Positions 26,801-34,651 of a DNA stretch of 64,000 nucleotides are shown piece by piece (position 1 is the first letter of the stretch; every line of letters starts with the position of its first letter). Below the pieces are notes generated by a model. It was not told where the DNA came from. It did no database searches and saw nothing but the letters and a program-made list of their open reading frames with translations. Source of the stretch: Planctomycetia bacterium (lineage in GTDB: Bacteria; Planctomycetota; Planctomycetia; Pirellulales; UBA1268); contig JAPLNR010000060.1 of NCBI GenBank assembly GCA_026401035.1, positions 1 through 64,000 of the forward strand, in the 5' to 3' direction. The position numbers were made by a program, and so were the translations under genes.

Positions 26801-27393
26801 GTGCGCCGCCCCAGCGGGCTGTCTGCCGGCACGCTGGAGCGGTCGGCGAACCGCAGCACGAGCGGATCCCCGACTCGCAGCCCAAGCGACTCGGCGAGCA
26901 CCGCATTGACCGCCACGGCATCCGGCTCGAGCAGTTCCGGCGGCAGCGCGAAGCCCATCGCGGCGGGATCGTCGCAGGCGAGCACGGTGGCACGGCCGCC
27001 CCGCCGCTGCCCGTCGGCAGTGGCCGCAGATCCGGCCGCAGACTCGACCGCAGCTTCGATGACGAGCGCCGGCACCAGCCGGGCAGAGGGGAATCCAGCG
27101 TCATCGGGCCCCATCGATAAACCGAGTTCGACGGCGAGCGCCGCCCGAAAAAAATCATCACTGAGCACTGCCGCATCGATCCGGCCGAGCCGGGCGAGAG
27201 CAAGCGACTTCAGTCCGCGTTCAAGCGCATCGCCCACGCCGAGGGCGCCCGTCACGGTGGCCGCCAACACGCCGCAGGCGGCCGCCAGCGCCGCCAGTTG
27301 CGGCCACCACTGCCGCGCCAGCCGCAGGGCCAGCGGCAGGATCGAGCGCACCGCCCGGGGATCGCCCGTGGCACCGGGGGTGGGATCGTTCAT
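23809..27393 (-). CDS. Large ABC transporter permease with FtsX/MacB-type domains
   Basis: The protein has 1194 residues. There is an N-terminal membrane helix (about 30-50), then a large periplasmic region. Three hydrophobic helices follow near 560-680 as the first FtsX domain, then two more near 720-770. A second periplasmic region and a second FtsX domain with three helices close the protein (1050-1180). This is the duplicated ten-helix plan of LolC/E-related giant permeases. Its ATG overlaps the upstream ATPase stop by 4 bp, so both form one exporter, probably for lipoproteins or lipids. Identification is by topology and partner rather than by a substrate motif. Confidence 0.8.
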   Translation of the reverse strand: MNDPTPGATGDPRAVRSILPLALRLARQWWPQLAALAAACGVLAATVTGALGVGDALERGLKSLALARLGRIDAAVLSDDFFRAALAVELGLSMGPDDAGFPSARLVPALVIEAAVESAAGSAATADGQRRGGRATVLACDDPAAMGFALPPELLEPDAVAVNAVLAESLGLRVGDPLVLRFADRSSVPADSPLGRRTGGSSGKRLRVGQVLPRDGLGQFALRPAQVTQPLVVASLSTVQRILRQGDVANAIFAIPDRPAADAAALESLSTRLRQRLRPTLEDYGLALEAAAGGAPGSAPLRLTSRRLILSAEADRAAGEVLAPRGGQPTLVFLANALTTVGPAGETPATIPYSTVLGVGSMSLPSGALVGADGGVLPLPGPEEIVIDRWMAEDLAAQGSRIAVGDPLEVRFFLPEALHGRIEETSHVLRVSGIAEMRAAAIAQDLVPEVEGVSDEKSIADWDPPFPFDAQRVRTTPPNDADDRYWKEHGTTPKAFVSLETARRLAGSRFGRSTAWHLPRPATGTEEIRQSLAAAIRPEPMGLRVVPLRIQALAAARGSTPFGSLFLALSSFVVASGLLLEWLLFKLLVAARRRDVGILAAVGWPPARIAGLLTIVGGIAAVGGVAIGTLLGPPWSAILLRALGASWNASVANGSSQVFGTATPAFFAIWPGALASAAVSLVAIAAAARRAGRVPPLSLLRGSGDDASATRPGTSVGTRTVAVALVMLAAAVASGWLARAAEPQQAVLLFFLSGAAALAGLLAIVRLWLGRSGRTRQFPLKTLFGLAWRGITQRPARAFSVVAIVALAEFLIVAVSSFAIVPVDQPGDRRSPTGGWTHIATFGTPTGIDPTDPAQRDGLGLTADEQASLADCTIARLRSNTGDDASCTNLYAPGQPNVLGVGPAFIDRGGFRFVAHTPLDAGETNPWMLLERDQSAAGTPPIPAIIDQATAQWALKLGGVNARFTIPNADQSDGGADLVLEIVGLLEPGILQGSVVVAEREFERMFPRRSGYSVALVEAPAALLPAGLPPAAGRPDRVAAAVAAAWADAAVSVQTAGARFATLSAVQNTFLAGFQALGTLGLLLGTAGLAAVQFERVLESRGQFSLLRAIGFGAGRIRNLIVIETLLMVGLGLAVGAVAGVIASLPSLASGRAAVPVGWIGTTCGLTLAVGLVAGLAAARRATRLALREALQPD

Positions 27394-28055
27394 GGCAGGA
27401 GCCGACCGTCGGAGAGATGCCGGACCGCGCCGATGCGGCGGGCCACTGCGTCGGCATGGGTCACCACCACGAGCATGCGGCCCGATTCAGACGCGAGCTC
27501 CACGAGAAGATCGGTGACGGTGGCCGCCGTCCTGGCATCGAGCTGCCCCGTCGGCTCGTCGGCGAGGACCAGTCGAGGCTCGAGCAGGAGCGCCCGGGCC
27601 ACGGCCACCCGCTGCCGCTCGCCCCCCGAGAGTTCGGCGGGCAGGTGCCCCAGGCGGCTCCCCAGCCCGACGCGATCAAGCAACTCTCGGGCCCGCGTTT
27701 CGATGCCCGGCGTCACCCTGCCCGAAGCGATTGCGGGCACCACGACATTGTCGAGCGCGGTCAGGCTGCCGAGTAGTTGATGCTCTTGAAAGACAAAACC
27801 GATCTGCCGATTGCGAAAGGCCGCCCGACCCGCCGGGAGCGCGGCGAAGGGGTCGAGGCCACCAAGCCGCACCGTGCCGGACGTTGGCTCCTCGAGCGTT
27901 CCCAGGATGGAGAGCAGCGTGCTCTTGCCCGAGCCGCTCGGCCCCATGATGGCCAGCCGCCCGCCGGCGGCGAGCACAAACGACACGTCGTCGAGCACCG
28001 ACAGCGGTCCGCTGGGCGTGGCGAACGATTTCGAGATGCGGTCAACCTCGAGCAT
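27390..28055 (-). CDS. ABC transporter ATPase, LolD/MacB type
   Basis: The protein has 221 residues. Walker A GPSGSGKST (about 38-46), the Q-loop in IGFVFQEHQLL, signature LSGGERQRVAVARALL, Walker B RLVLADEPTGQLD and the switch His in VVVTHADAV are all intact. The FQEHQLL stretch and size match the LolD/MacB export class. It pairs with the 1194-residue permease, translationally coupled by ATGA. Confidence 0.9.
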   Translation of the reverse strand: MLEVDRISKSFATPSGPLSVLDDVSFVLAAGGRLAIMGPSGSGKSTLLSILGTLEEPTSGTVRLGGLDPFAALPAGRAAFRNRQIGFVFQEHQLLGSLTALDNVVVPAIASGRVTPGIETRARELLDRVGLGSRLGHLPAELSGGERQRVAVARALLLEPRLVLADEPTGQLDARTAATVTDLLVELASESGRMLVVVTHADAVARRIGAVRHLSDGRLLP

Positions 28056-28088
28056 GCGTGGCCCCTGAAAAATGAGCGGCCCCGCAGG

Positions 28089-28538
28089 CTAGGCGGACGT
28101 TCCACCGGCCCGAAATGGCTCGAGCCGGCTGCGGATGTCGGCAGGGATGGCGACAGGCTCGGGCTTCCGACCCGGCCGCATCAGGCATCGCACCGCGACG
28201 ATCCGCCCCTGCGCCACCCAGATTCCCTCGTGCTCGAATCGAAACGAGAAGGTGATGCTGGAATGACCGATGTCTTCAATACCCACCCGGATATCGACCT
28301 CGTCGCCAAAGCGGATTGCCGCCTTGTAATCACAGGCGGCCGAAACCCGTGGCCAACTCGCCGTCACACTCTCCCCGGTGTCGTCGGACGGCAGCCGGTC
28401 GACCACGTGCACACCGGCGGCACGCAGCAGTTCGTGTTCTGCCGACTCCGTCCAGAAAAAAAATGCCGAGAAATGGACGATTCCGGCGGCATCGGTGTCG
28501 CGAAATTCAACGCGCCGGCGGGTCGCCAGAAAGGGCAT
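28089..28538 (-). CDS. Acyl-CoA thioesterase, 4-hydroxybenzoyl-CoA thioesterase/YbgC family
   Basis: The protein has 149 residues with a hotdog fold. The conserved FRDTDAAGIVHFSAFF motif (12-27) carries the catalytic acidic residue D16, and the central KAAIRFGDEVDIRVGI and SITFSFRF strands follow. The natural acyl-CoA is unknown. The stop of the upstream rpsR lies 15 bp away on the same strand, so cotranscription is likely. Confidence 0.85.
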   Translation of the reverse strand: MPFLATRRRVEFRDTDAAGIVHFSAFFFWTESAEHELLRAAGVHVVDRLPSDDTGESVTASWPRVSAACDYKAAIRFGDEVDIRVGIEDIGHSSITFSFRFEHEGIWVAQGRIVAVRCLMRPGRKPEPVAIPADIRSRLEPFRAGGTSA

Positions 28539-28553
28539 TTTAAAGTGCGGGCA

Positions 28554-28832
28554 TTACTCGCCGACGTAGGGCAGAAGGGCCATGAACCGTGCCCGCTTGA
28601 TGGCGCTGGTCACGGCGTGCTGGCTGGCAGCCGTGCAGCCGCTCTTGCGGCGACCGAGAATCTTCCCCTGCCGATTGATGAGCTTGCCAAGCAATTCGAG
28701 ATCCTTGTAGTCGACATACATCGGACGAGGACGGGCACCGTCGATGAAGATCGGATCCTTCCGCTTCACCTTCGTGCGCGGCTTGGCTTTTTTCTTGGCG
28801 AACTTTGCAAACTTTGGATTGGCTGGGGGCAT
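28554..28832 (-). CDS. rpsR: Ribosomal protein bS18
   Basis: The protein has 92 residues with a lysine-rich N-terminal extension ([20 protein letters not shown]). The S18 core follows: [20 protein letters not shown], then [22 protein letters not shown], ending MALLPYVGE. It is not next to rpsF or ssb as in many bacteria, but stands between the RRM gene and a thioesterase gene. Confidence 0.95.
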   Translation of the reverse strand: MPPANPKFAKFAKKKAKPRTKVKRKDPIFIDGARPRPMYVDYKDLELLGKLINRQGKILGRRKSGCTAASQHAVTSAIKRARFMALLPYVGE

Positions 28833-28922
28833 TGAGAAGTCTTCAGTCTGTATGCGTTTGTCTGATCGAAACGGATTGTAATCGAGAACGATTGAAAATA
28901 CTTGCGAATGCGAATCGCATGG

Positions 28923-28963
28923 ATCACAGGGGCCGGGAGGATGATCGACCCGACCCCTGTGAT
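28923..28963 (-). terminator. Strong hairpin downstream of the RRM gene
   Basis: The arms ATCACAGGGGCCGGG (28923-28937) and CCCGACCCCTGTGAT (28949-28963) pair at 14 of 15 positions with an 11-base loop, about 45 bp past the stop of the RRM gene. No T-tract follows on the minus strand, so it may protect the transcript end rather than terminate. Confidence 0.5.
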
Positions 28964-29007
28964 GTCATGTGTTTGGGATACGTGGAGTATCGCCGGGGAA
29001 GAGCCGA

Positions 29008-29397
29008 CTAGTAGCGGTCGCCGCCACGGTAGCCGCCGCCACCGCCGCCACCACCACCATAACCGCCGCCACCACCACCGCCGCCGTAACCACGGCCGCC
29101 ACCACCACCGCCGCCGCCAGAGCGACCGCCGCCTCCGCCCGGACGGGGCGTGCGCTCACGGGCTTCATTCACCGTCAGGGGACGACCGTTGATCTCCTGC
29201 CCGTTGAGGGCATTGATCGCGGCCTGCAGGCCGTCGTCGGTCTCCATTTCCACGAAACCAAAACCGCGCGAACGGCCGGTCTCGCGATCGGAGATCACCT
29301 CGGCACTCCGCACGGCGCCGTGCGGAGAAAACATCGCCTCCAGATCGGAGGACGTGGTGGACCAGGGGAGGTTCCCCACGTAAATCTTCCGGGACAT
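29008..29397 (-). CDS. Single-RRM RNA-binding protein with glycine-rich tail
   Basis: The protein has 129 residues from the Met at 29397 (SRKIYVGNLPWSTTSSDLEA); a Met two codons earlier is also possible. The RNA recognition motif spans 3-80, with RNP2 IYVGNL and RNP1 RGFGFVEM, and aromatic residues in the usual RNA-stacking places. The last 45 residues are Gly/Arg/Tyr-rich (GRGYGGGGGGGG type), produced by GCC/ACC-type runs on the plus strand. The family is typical of cyanobacteria and some planctomycetes and is often cold-induced. It is a probable RNA chaperone. About 240 bp without a gene precede it and may form a long leader. Confidence 0.92.
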   Translation of the reverse strand: MSRKIYVGNLPWSTTSSDLEAMFSPHGAVRSAEVISDRETGRSRGFGFVEMETDDGLQAAINALNGQEINGRPLTVNEARERTPRPGGGGGRSGGGGGGGGRGYGGGGGGGGYGGGGGGGGGYRGGDRY

Positions 29398-29638
29398 AAA
29401 CAAAACCTCAAGGACTCGGGAGTTGAATCAAGAAACCCATCGACTTGTCGACCATCGCCCATTGCACGAACCTCAACTCCCGACCGGGGTGGGTGCAGAC
29501 GAATAGTCCGTCGAACGCGGAAGTTTCTAGCATCTCGGGACAGGGTGAACAACAGTGGGCGGGGGCAAACCGCGAAAAAAGGCACCAAACAAGACTCTCA
29601 GACGGTGGCGGGAGAAGCCCCGAGCCGGGCGGCCGGCA

Positions 29639-29878
29639 TCAATCGCCTGCCGTGCGGACGGGCGACGCAACCGACTGCCACTCGCCGCACCAATCGCGAT
29701 CTTCCGTGTGCGGCCAAACGCCCACGACGACAAGCTTATCCTCCCGCTCGGCAGGCAGCGCGGGCGGCATCCGCCGGCACTGGCCCCAGCCCGTGCCGGT
29801 GTCGTTGCGGCTTTCCGGGCGCCAGAAGCAGCAGGTGCTGCACGTCGGACTGCCGGAGAAGTCTGCTGGCTCGCTCAT
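29639..29878 (-). CDS. Small cysteine-rich protein, probable zinc binder (79 aa)
   Basis: Cysteines occur in CSTCCFW, GQCRRMPPALP and DWCGEW. This spacing, with the RRMPP and WPHTEDRDWCGEW motifs, is that of a widespread family of small uncharacterised bacterial proteins likely to bind a metal. I know no function for it. It starts 10 bp after the 3' end of the tRNA-Val gene on the same strand, so it may be read from the tRNA promoter. Overlapping plus-strand frames lack such a pattern. Confidence 0.7.
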   Translation of the reverse strand: MSEPADFSGSPTCSTCCFWRPESRNDTGTGWGQCRRMPPALPAEREDKLVVVGVWPHTEDRDWCGEWQSVASPVRTAGD

Positions 29879-29887
29879 ATCGGAAAG

Positions 29888-29961
29888 TGGGCGGCACAGG
29901 ATTCGAACCTGTGACCTCTACGGTGTGAACGTAGCGCTCTAACCAACTGAGCTAGCCGCCC
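29888..29961 (-). tRNA. tRNA-Val (CAC)
   Basis: On the minus strand GGGCGGC pairs with GCCGCCC at the acceptor. The D-arm GCTCAGTTGGTTAGAGC, the anticodon arm CTACG-TTCACAC-CGTAG giving anticodon CAC, and the T-arm ACAGG-TTCGAAT-CCTGT are complete. The discriminator base is A and no CCA is encoded. Confidence 0.95.
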
Positions 29962-30006
29962 GGAAAAATTCCGTCTGGATCGTAGCATCCGGCCCGATCT
30001 CCGTCA

Positions 30007-30285
30007 CTACGAAGCCGTTTCGCCCGATTCGGACGGCGGATCGAACCGCGGCGCAGCGGCATGCGGCTGACCACCGTCGTCGTCGAACCGTCGCGTTACC
30101 CGCTTGCCGGGAGCCGCGTCGAGGTGGGCAGAAAAATCCATGTCGCGGGAGAGCGTCGCCATCTGCTTCCGCAATTCACCAATGCTCTGGCCGACCGAGC
30201 GGCCCACTTCCGGGAGACGCTTGCCGTAGAGCATTACGGCAATGGCGCCGATCAACATGATCTCGACAGGGCCGAGTCCAAACAT
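30007..30285 (-). CDS. tatA: TatA/TatB-family twin-arginine translocase subunit
   Basis: The protein has 92 residues. The N-terminal membrane helix with GPVEIMLIGAIAVMLYGKRLPE is the TatA/B signature (the glycine-proline-glutamate start and the F/Y-G-x-x-x-P hinge). An amphipathic helix and a charged, disordered tail (RRFDDDGGQPHAA) follow. It forms the protein-conducting oligomer of the Tat pathway. A second paralogue precedes it by 14 bp. TatC is not in the window. It could act as TatA or TatB. Confidence 0.9.
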   Translation of the reverse strand: MFGLGPVEIMLIGAIAVMLYGKRLPEVGRSVGQSIGELRKQMATLSRDMDFSAHLDAAPGKRVTRRFDDDGGQPHAAAPRFDPPSESGETAS

Positions 30286-30299
30286 CCGCGGAGCCTCGC

Positions 30300-30482
30300 T
30301 TACCGGTGGCCGTCGCCACGGCTGGCACTCTCGTCTTCAATGCCCTGCACGCCGCGCTTGAACTCGACGATGCCTTCGCCGAGAGAACGCATCACCTTTG
30401 GCAGCCGCGAGCCGAAAAGAAGCAGAACCACGCCAGCCACGATGATCAACTCGACCGTTCCCAATCCCATGAACGCAAACAT
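30300..30482 (-). CDS. tatA: TatA-family protein, second paralogue
   Basis: The protein has 60 residues from ATG 30482 (MFAFMGLGTVELIIVAGVVL); the longer frame to 30530 is disfavoured. The FGSRLPKVMRSLGEGIVEFK stretch is the TatA hinge and amphipathic helix. It is short and ends in an acidic/basic tail. With the 92-residue gene downstream it gives a two-TatA operon, one of which may serve as TatB. Confidence 0.9.
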   Translation of the reverse strand: MFAFMGLGTVELIIVAGVVLLLFGSRLPKVMRSLGEGIVEFKRGVQGIEDESASRGDGHR

Positions 30483-30614
30483 TGGTTGCACCTGACATTC
30501 CCTGTTGGGCGGCAGCCTGCCAGAGGGCAAGAGAACCGCGATCGCGATATGTTGAAGTCTAATCCCACCGGCTCCAGAAGCAAATTCCCTGCAATTCTTA
30601 CGGCAGCGTCGGTC

Positions 30615-32261
30615 TCACGGCAGCCTGGCCACCACGCCGGTTCGCTGCCTGTGCATCGGCAGATGACGGTAGTAGACCTCGAGCGTCATCGCGGAGAGCG
30701 CCGTCGAGTAGACGCGGCCGCCGTGGCCTCCCCATACCGAATCCGGATCCCAACTGCCGTCGAGACTGGTCGATTCGCGACGCTGCAGCGGCAGGAGTGC
30801 CGCCTGAAGGCCCGCATTCCACCGCTCCCATTGCGGCCCGCCGACGTGGAAGGAGGCCAAGGTCGCGTAATACCACGTGTAGGCGTTGGGGTTCTCACGG
30901 CTGGGGAGCGCCTGCGCGAGCATTTCCACGGCCTCGACGGCGGCCCGATCATCGGCCGGCAGCCCGAGAAACAACCGGCAGACGAGCGCCTCCGCCGTCA
31001 TCGCTACGGTCGGCCGCTCGCCCGGCCGATAGGCAGCCAGACCGCCCGCTCGGCCGGAGGAGACACTCTGCAGAAACGTCCGGGCGCGGACGGCCGCGGG
31101 CTCGAGCCCGCCGACGCCCGCCTGGCGGCTGCTCGAGAGCACCATCACCTGCCAGCCATGCTGACTGGTATCGCCGCGATCGCCGGCCGCATACCGCCAG
31201 CCGCCGGTCGCCGCGTTTTGCATCGAGAGCGTATACCGCACGGCCCGATCGAGTGCCGGCCGCAACGCCTCGTCTCCCGTCATCGCGCAGGCCTCGGCCA
31301 ACGCGATCGTCGCCATGCCGTGGCAGTAGAGCGCCGCAAAAAATTCCGCGTCACCCGCCAGCGAACCGTCGTCGCGCTGTCGTTCGACGAGGCTGCGCAG
31401 CCCGCGCGAGACGTTTTCGGCATAGGTGCCTTCTCGGTGCGTGTTGCCCGCACCGAGAAACGCCAGCAGGGCCAGGCCCGTCACGCCGTGATCGCTCTTG
31501 GCGCCGGCCCCGTGTCGATGATGCCCCTGCACGGACCGCTCGACGCCGCCGCCGTGCGCGGCGGCAATCCAGCGGCCGTCACCCGATTGGGCCGCCGCGA
31601 GCCAGGCTAGCGCCGCCTGCACGGCCCGCTCCGTATCCTGCGAACCGCCCCGGGCGGCGGCCGCCGCCGTCCGCCGCGGGCCAACGCGATCGGCATACAG
31701 TTCCGGCACTGCCCGCCACGACCCCTGCGAAACGTCACGGGCTGGCTGCGACTTGGCGTTGCCCGCGGCGGCGGCATCTACCTGATTTTCCGGCTCGTTT
31801 TCCGCCTGCTTCTCCGCCTGCTTCTCCGCCTGCTTCTCCGCCTGCTTCTCCGGCGGCTCGACGGCGGCCGTCAGCAGCGGCACGAAGTCGGCGGGAGCCC
31901 CGGCAGCGTCCGCAGCCACCGACACTCCCGACACGGCGGCGGATTCGTCCTCCACCGGCTCTTCGTCGGCCGCATCGACTTCAGCGGCGGCGGACGGCAG
32001 CAGCGCCGCCTCAGCCAGCGGCTCGTCCGCGAGCACGACCGTCATCGTCATCCGGCCGTCTTCGCTCTGCCCCCACGACGCCGGCCGCATGCCGCCCAGG
32101 CAGGCGGCGATCACCGCCAGCACGCCATGAAACACGACCGACAGCAGCACGCACTTCTTCAGCGTCTGTGACTGCAGCCACCTGGTGCGGGCAAGCGCTG
32201 CGACGCCGGCCGCACAGAGGCCGATCAGCCCGCCCCAGAGAATCCAGCCTGCGTCCATCAC
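30615..32261 (-). CDS. Membrane-anchored terpene-cyclase-fold repeat protein with TonB-like spacer
   Basis: The protein has 548 residues. There are two hydrophobic segments near the N terminus (about 7-26 and 40-60), then an acidic, alanine-rich region. A tandem AEKQ repeat (about 136-152) comes from 12-bp DNA repeats near 31800-31856. From about 210 on there are QW-type alpha/alpha-toroid repeats (AALAWLAAAQSGDGRW, LVERQRDDGSLA, YTLSMQNAATGGWRYAAGDRG), but no DxDD catalytic motif, so it is unlikely to be a cyclase. It lies 9 bp downstream of exbD. The layout (TM, repetitive spacer, C-terminal domain) resembles a TonB/TolA partner of the ExbB/D motor. That role is inferred. Confidence 0.8.
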   Translation of the reverse strand: MMDAGWILWGGLIGLCAAGVAALARTRWLQSQTLKKCVLLSVVFHGVLAVIAACLGGMRPASWGQSEDGRMTMTVVLADEPLAEAALLPSAAAEVDAADEEPVEDESAAVSGVSVAADAAGAPADFVPLLTAAVEPPEKQAEKQAEKQAEKQAENEPENQVDAAAAGNAKSQPARDVSQGSWRAVPELYADRVGPRRTAAAAARGGSQDTERAVQAALAWLAAAQSGDGRWIAAAHGGGVERSVQGHHRHGAGAKSDHGVTGLALLAFLGAGNTHREGTYAENVSRGLRSLVERQRDDGSLAGDAEFFAALYCHGMATIALAEACAMTGDEALRPALDRAVRYTLSMQNAATGGWRYAAGDRGDTSQHGWQVMVLSSSRQAGVGGLEPAAVRARTFLQSVSSGRAGGLAAYRPGERPTVAMTAEALVCRLFLGLPADDRAAVEAVEMLAQALPSRENPNAYTWYYATLASFHVGGPQWERWNAGLQAALLPLQRRESTSLDGSWDPDSVWGGHGGRVYSTALSAMTLEVYYRHLPMHRQRTGVVARLP

Positions 32262-32270
32262 CGCTCACCA

Positions 32271-32717
32271 TCACTTGCGGATCGAGGTGGGCGGCCCGCC
32301 CCGGGCATCCGTCCGCGTCTGCACCGAGATGGCCACATGCCGGACATCGGCCGTACGACAGGCCTCATAGACCTCCGCCATCCGCCCGTGCGGCACCGAC
32401 TTGGCACCGCGGATCATCACGGCGAGATCGGACTGCGCCAGGCGGAGTTCCCGCAGCCGCGCGGGCAGTTCGTCGATCGTCACCTCCGCGGCCCCCAGCC
32501 GCAGCGTTCCCGACGCCTCGACCTCGACGATCTCCGGCCGGGTAGCCCCGACCGTCGTGGCGGCGTTCACCTGCGGCAGCTCGATGTCGAACTTCCGTTC
32601 GTCACCCGAAAACTTCGTGGCGCACATGAAGAAGATCGTGAGCACGAGCACCACGTCGATCATCGGCGCCAGGTTCGGCGCCGGCTCGTCGTCGTCGGAG
32701 AGGCGAACCAACGGCAT
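32271..32717 (-). CDS. exbD: ExbD/TolR-family biopolymer transport protein
   Basis: The protein has 148 residues. One membrane helix (LAPMIDVVLVLTIFFMCATKF) contains the proton-channel aspartate in PMIDV, followed by a periplasmic domain (VEVEASGTLRLGAAEVTIDE, LAVMIRGAKSVPHG). It forms a proton-driven complex with the ExbB-like protein encoded 3 bp upstream on the same strand. Confidence 0.92.
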   Translation of the reverse strand: MPLVRLSDDDEPAPNLAPMIDVVLVLTIFFMCATKFSGDERKFDIELPQVNAATTVGATRPEIVEVEASGTLRLGAAEVTIDELPARLRELRLAQSDLAVMIRGAKSVPHGRMAEVYEACRTADVRHVAISVQTRTDARGGPPTSIRK

Positions 32718-32720
32718 CGC

Positions 32721-33662
32721 TCAGGCCTCCACCGCGGCCGCCGCGCGGGCCTTCGGCCGTGGCCCTGGCCGCCGGGCATCGGCCGCGGCCTCCAGGGAGA
32801 TCTCGTCGATCACCTGCTGGCAGGTCTCGTCGAGCCGCATCGCCAGCCGGTCGACGCGGCTCGTGAAGAGCCAGTGGAGCACCATCGCCGGGATGGCGAC
32901 GAGCAGCCCCATCGCGGTCGTGATCAGTGCCTCGCCGAATCCGCGGGCGAGCAGGTCTGGCCGCCCCATGGCGCCCGATCCGGCGACGTCGTTGAACGAG
33001 CGAATCAGCCCGAAGACCGTGCCGAGCAGCCCGAGCAACGGGCCGATCGTGGCGATGCCGTTGAACACCCGCCGGTAGCGGCGCAGGTGGTTGACCTCGC
33101 GCTCGCAGGCATCGATCGCCGCCTGCTCGATCTCGACCGCGGGTTTTCCCCAGCGCCGCACCGCCGCGGCAAACACCTTCGCCGCAGGGCTGCCATTTTC
33201 CTCGCAGGCATCCAGCGCCTCGCCGCGTGAGAGCTGTCCCGACTGCAGTTGCTCGAGAAAGCGATTCACGAAGAGTTTCGGCACCACGCGGCTCCACCGC
33301 AGGCTGACCAGCCGCTCGAAGCCGAACACGGCCAGCAGGAACGAACAGCCCAGCAGGGGGACCATCAGGATGCCGCCGTCACGGATCGTGGCGAGCAGGT
33401 TTCCGGTGGGGATGAGCTTCTCGTCGTCGGCCGACCCGACGGCCTTCTCGGAGCCGGCGGCACTCACGTTGGCCGCCACCCGTAGCGGATCCCGCGGCTG
33501 GTCGACACCGGCCCGCGACGGCGCGTCGGACCCGGCCCAGGCCCGCGGTCCCTGCGCGACGGCAGGCGGCCCGCACAGGACGACAACGACGATGGCGACG
33601 ATGGCGACGAGGCAACTCGCCGTCAGCCGCGCCAACATCCGGGGGGCCGTCCTTGGCACCAT
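32721..33662 (-). CDS. exbB: MotA/TolQ/ExbB-family proton channel protein
   Basis: The protein has 313 residues from ATG 33662, chosen because it opens a signal-peptide-like stretch (MLARLTASCLVAIVAIVVVV, cleaved around AVA). The longer frame is unlikely. After a periplasmic segment come the ExbB helices: GGILMVPLLGCSFLLAVFGF, then IATIGPLLGLLGTVFGLIRSF and the third helix ALITTAMGLLVAIPAMVLH. The TolQ/ExbB signature is therefore complete. The added cleavable signal and periplasmic N terminus are common in planctomycete ExbB proteins. The operon is exbB-exbD-cyclase-fold protein. Confidence 0.9.
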   Translation of the reverse strand: MVPRTAPRMLARLTASCLVAIVAIVVVVLCGPPAVAQGPRAWAGSDAPSRAGVDQPRDPLRVAANVSAAGSEKAVGSADDEKLIPTGNLLATIRDGGILMVPLLGCSFLLAVFGFERLVSLRWSRVVPKLFVNRFLEQLQSGQLSRGEALDACEENGSPAAKVFAAAVRRWGKPAVEIEQAAIDACEREVNHLRRYRRVFNGIATIGPLLGLLGTVFGLIRSFNDVAGSGAMGRPDLLARGFGEALITTAMGLLVAIPAMVLHWLFTSRVDRLAMRLDETCQQVIDEISLEAAADARRPGPRPKARAAAAVEA

Positions 33663-33943
33663 GAAAAGCCGCTCCAGACACGCGACGGTCTCATTCCCTC
33701 GAGACACAGCGCCGTATCTGTTCTTGTCATCGACCGCCCCGGCGGCCCGCGACGATTCCTTCGACGAGCCAAGCACCCGCCGGCACGACCGCTACTGTCG
33801 GACGGGTCGCTGCGCCGACTCACAACCGAACGAGCCGGGGCCGAGGGGAAATCGAGTCGAGTTGGCATATCCTTGCCTCCGAAGCCGAGGTTTTCACCAG
33901 CCCCGGCGGCTTTCAGCCGCTCGACCCGTATCTCGGATGCGAT

Positions 33944-34522
33944 CTAAAAGTTTGCGTTGCAGCCGGTGTCGACGTCGCCCACCATGTGCAGGTGGTCGTG
34001 GTCGATGTAGAGGACTTCCTGGCAGTCTTCGTCGACGAGCGTGTGGGGCACGGGCCAGCCGATCCGCTTCACTTCCTGAAAATAGACCGTGCACTTGTAG
34101 TGGGCGTGATGCAACTGGGCGGGGCCGGCCAGCGGGTAATGCCGGGGCGGATCGACGTAGTCGGAGATCTTGCACTTGGTGATCCGCACGTGGTTGCGTT
34201 GAACCTCGTAGAGGAACGGCCAGTTGCCCTGCACGGGGCGGGCTTTTTCCAACGCCCGCATCACCTCGTCGTCGCTCGGCTCGTCGAGCGCCTCGCAGGG
34301 GCCGCCGGCCGGGATCGGCCCAAGGACGGGCGTCCGCTCATACCGCTCGTAGTTCCAGAACTGGTCTTCCTTGCTCTTCTGCATGAAGACGGGCACGGGG
34401 ATCGGAATGGCGAGGGGCCCGAGATTCGGTCCCTGCGATGTGAGCCAGAAGCAGCCGCTTTGCGAAACAGCTCCGGCAGCAAGCAGCAGAGCCATCGCGA
34501 ACAACCGTGCACGAACCATCAT
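33944..34522 (-). CDS. Putative lipoprotein, 192 aa
   Basis: A signal peptide (MVRARLFAMALLLAAGAVS) ends in lipobox VSQSGC with C24 as lipidated cysteine. The mature part is proline-rich at first (PLAIPIPVPVF), then shows cysteines and His/Asp-rich stretches (HHAHYKCTVYF, YIDHDHLHMVGDVD), possibly metal-binding. I believe it belongs to a planctomycete-restricted lipoprotein family of unknown function. It stands alone, with about 280 bp on one side and 200 bp on the other. Confidence 0.78.
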   Translation of the reverse strand: MMVRARLFAMALLLAAGAVSQSGCFWLTSQGPNLGPLAIPIPVPVFMQKSKEDQFWNYERYERTPVLGPIPAGGPCEALDEPSDDEVMRALEKARPVQGNWPFLYEVQRNHVRITKCKISDYVDPPRHYPLAGPAQLHHAHYKCTVYFQEVKRIGWPVPHTLVDEDCQEVLYIDHDHLHMVGDVDTGCNANF

Positions 34523-34651
34523 GGCGATCTCCTCGGGCAGCCTTCAAAGCGGTCGACTGGTGGGAACCTGCGGGTTGTATCGACCTTCCGGCCCCCGAAC
34601 TTGCGGATTTTTCCGACAAGGCAAGGACGGTACGCCGGGCCGCAGTCCACG

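Noticed and set aside
29030-29130. Dense GCC/ACC repeats that could be taken for a CRISPR or microsatellite array
   Set aside because: They are the codons of the glycine-rich tail of the RRM protein; there are no spacers or palindromic repeats.
31796-31856. 12-bp tandem repeats (CGCCTGCTTCTC type)
   Set aside because: In frame within the cyclase-fold protein and encode AEKQ units; no sign of a separate element.
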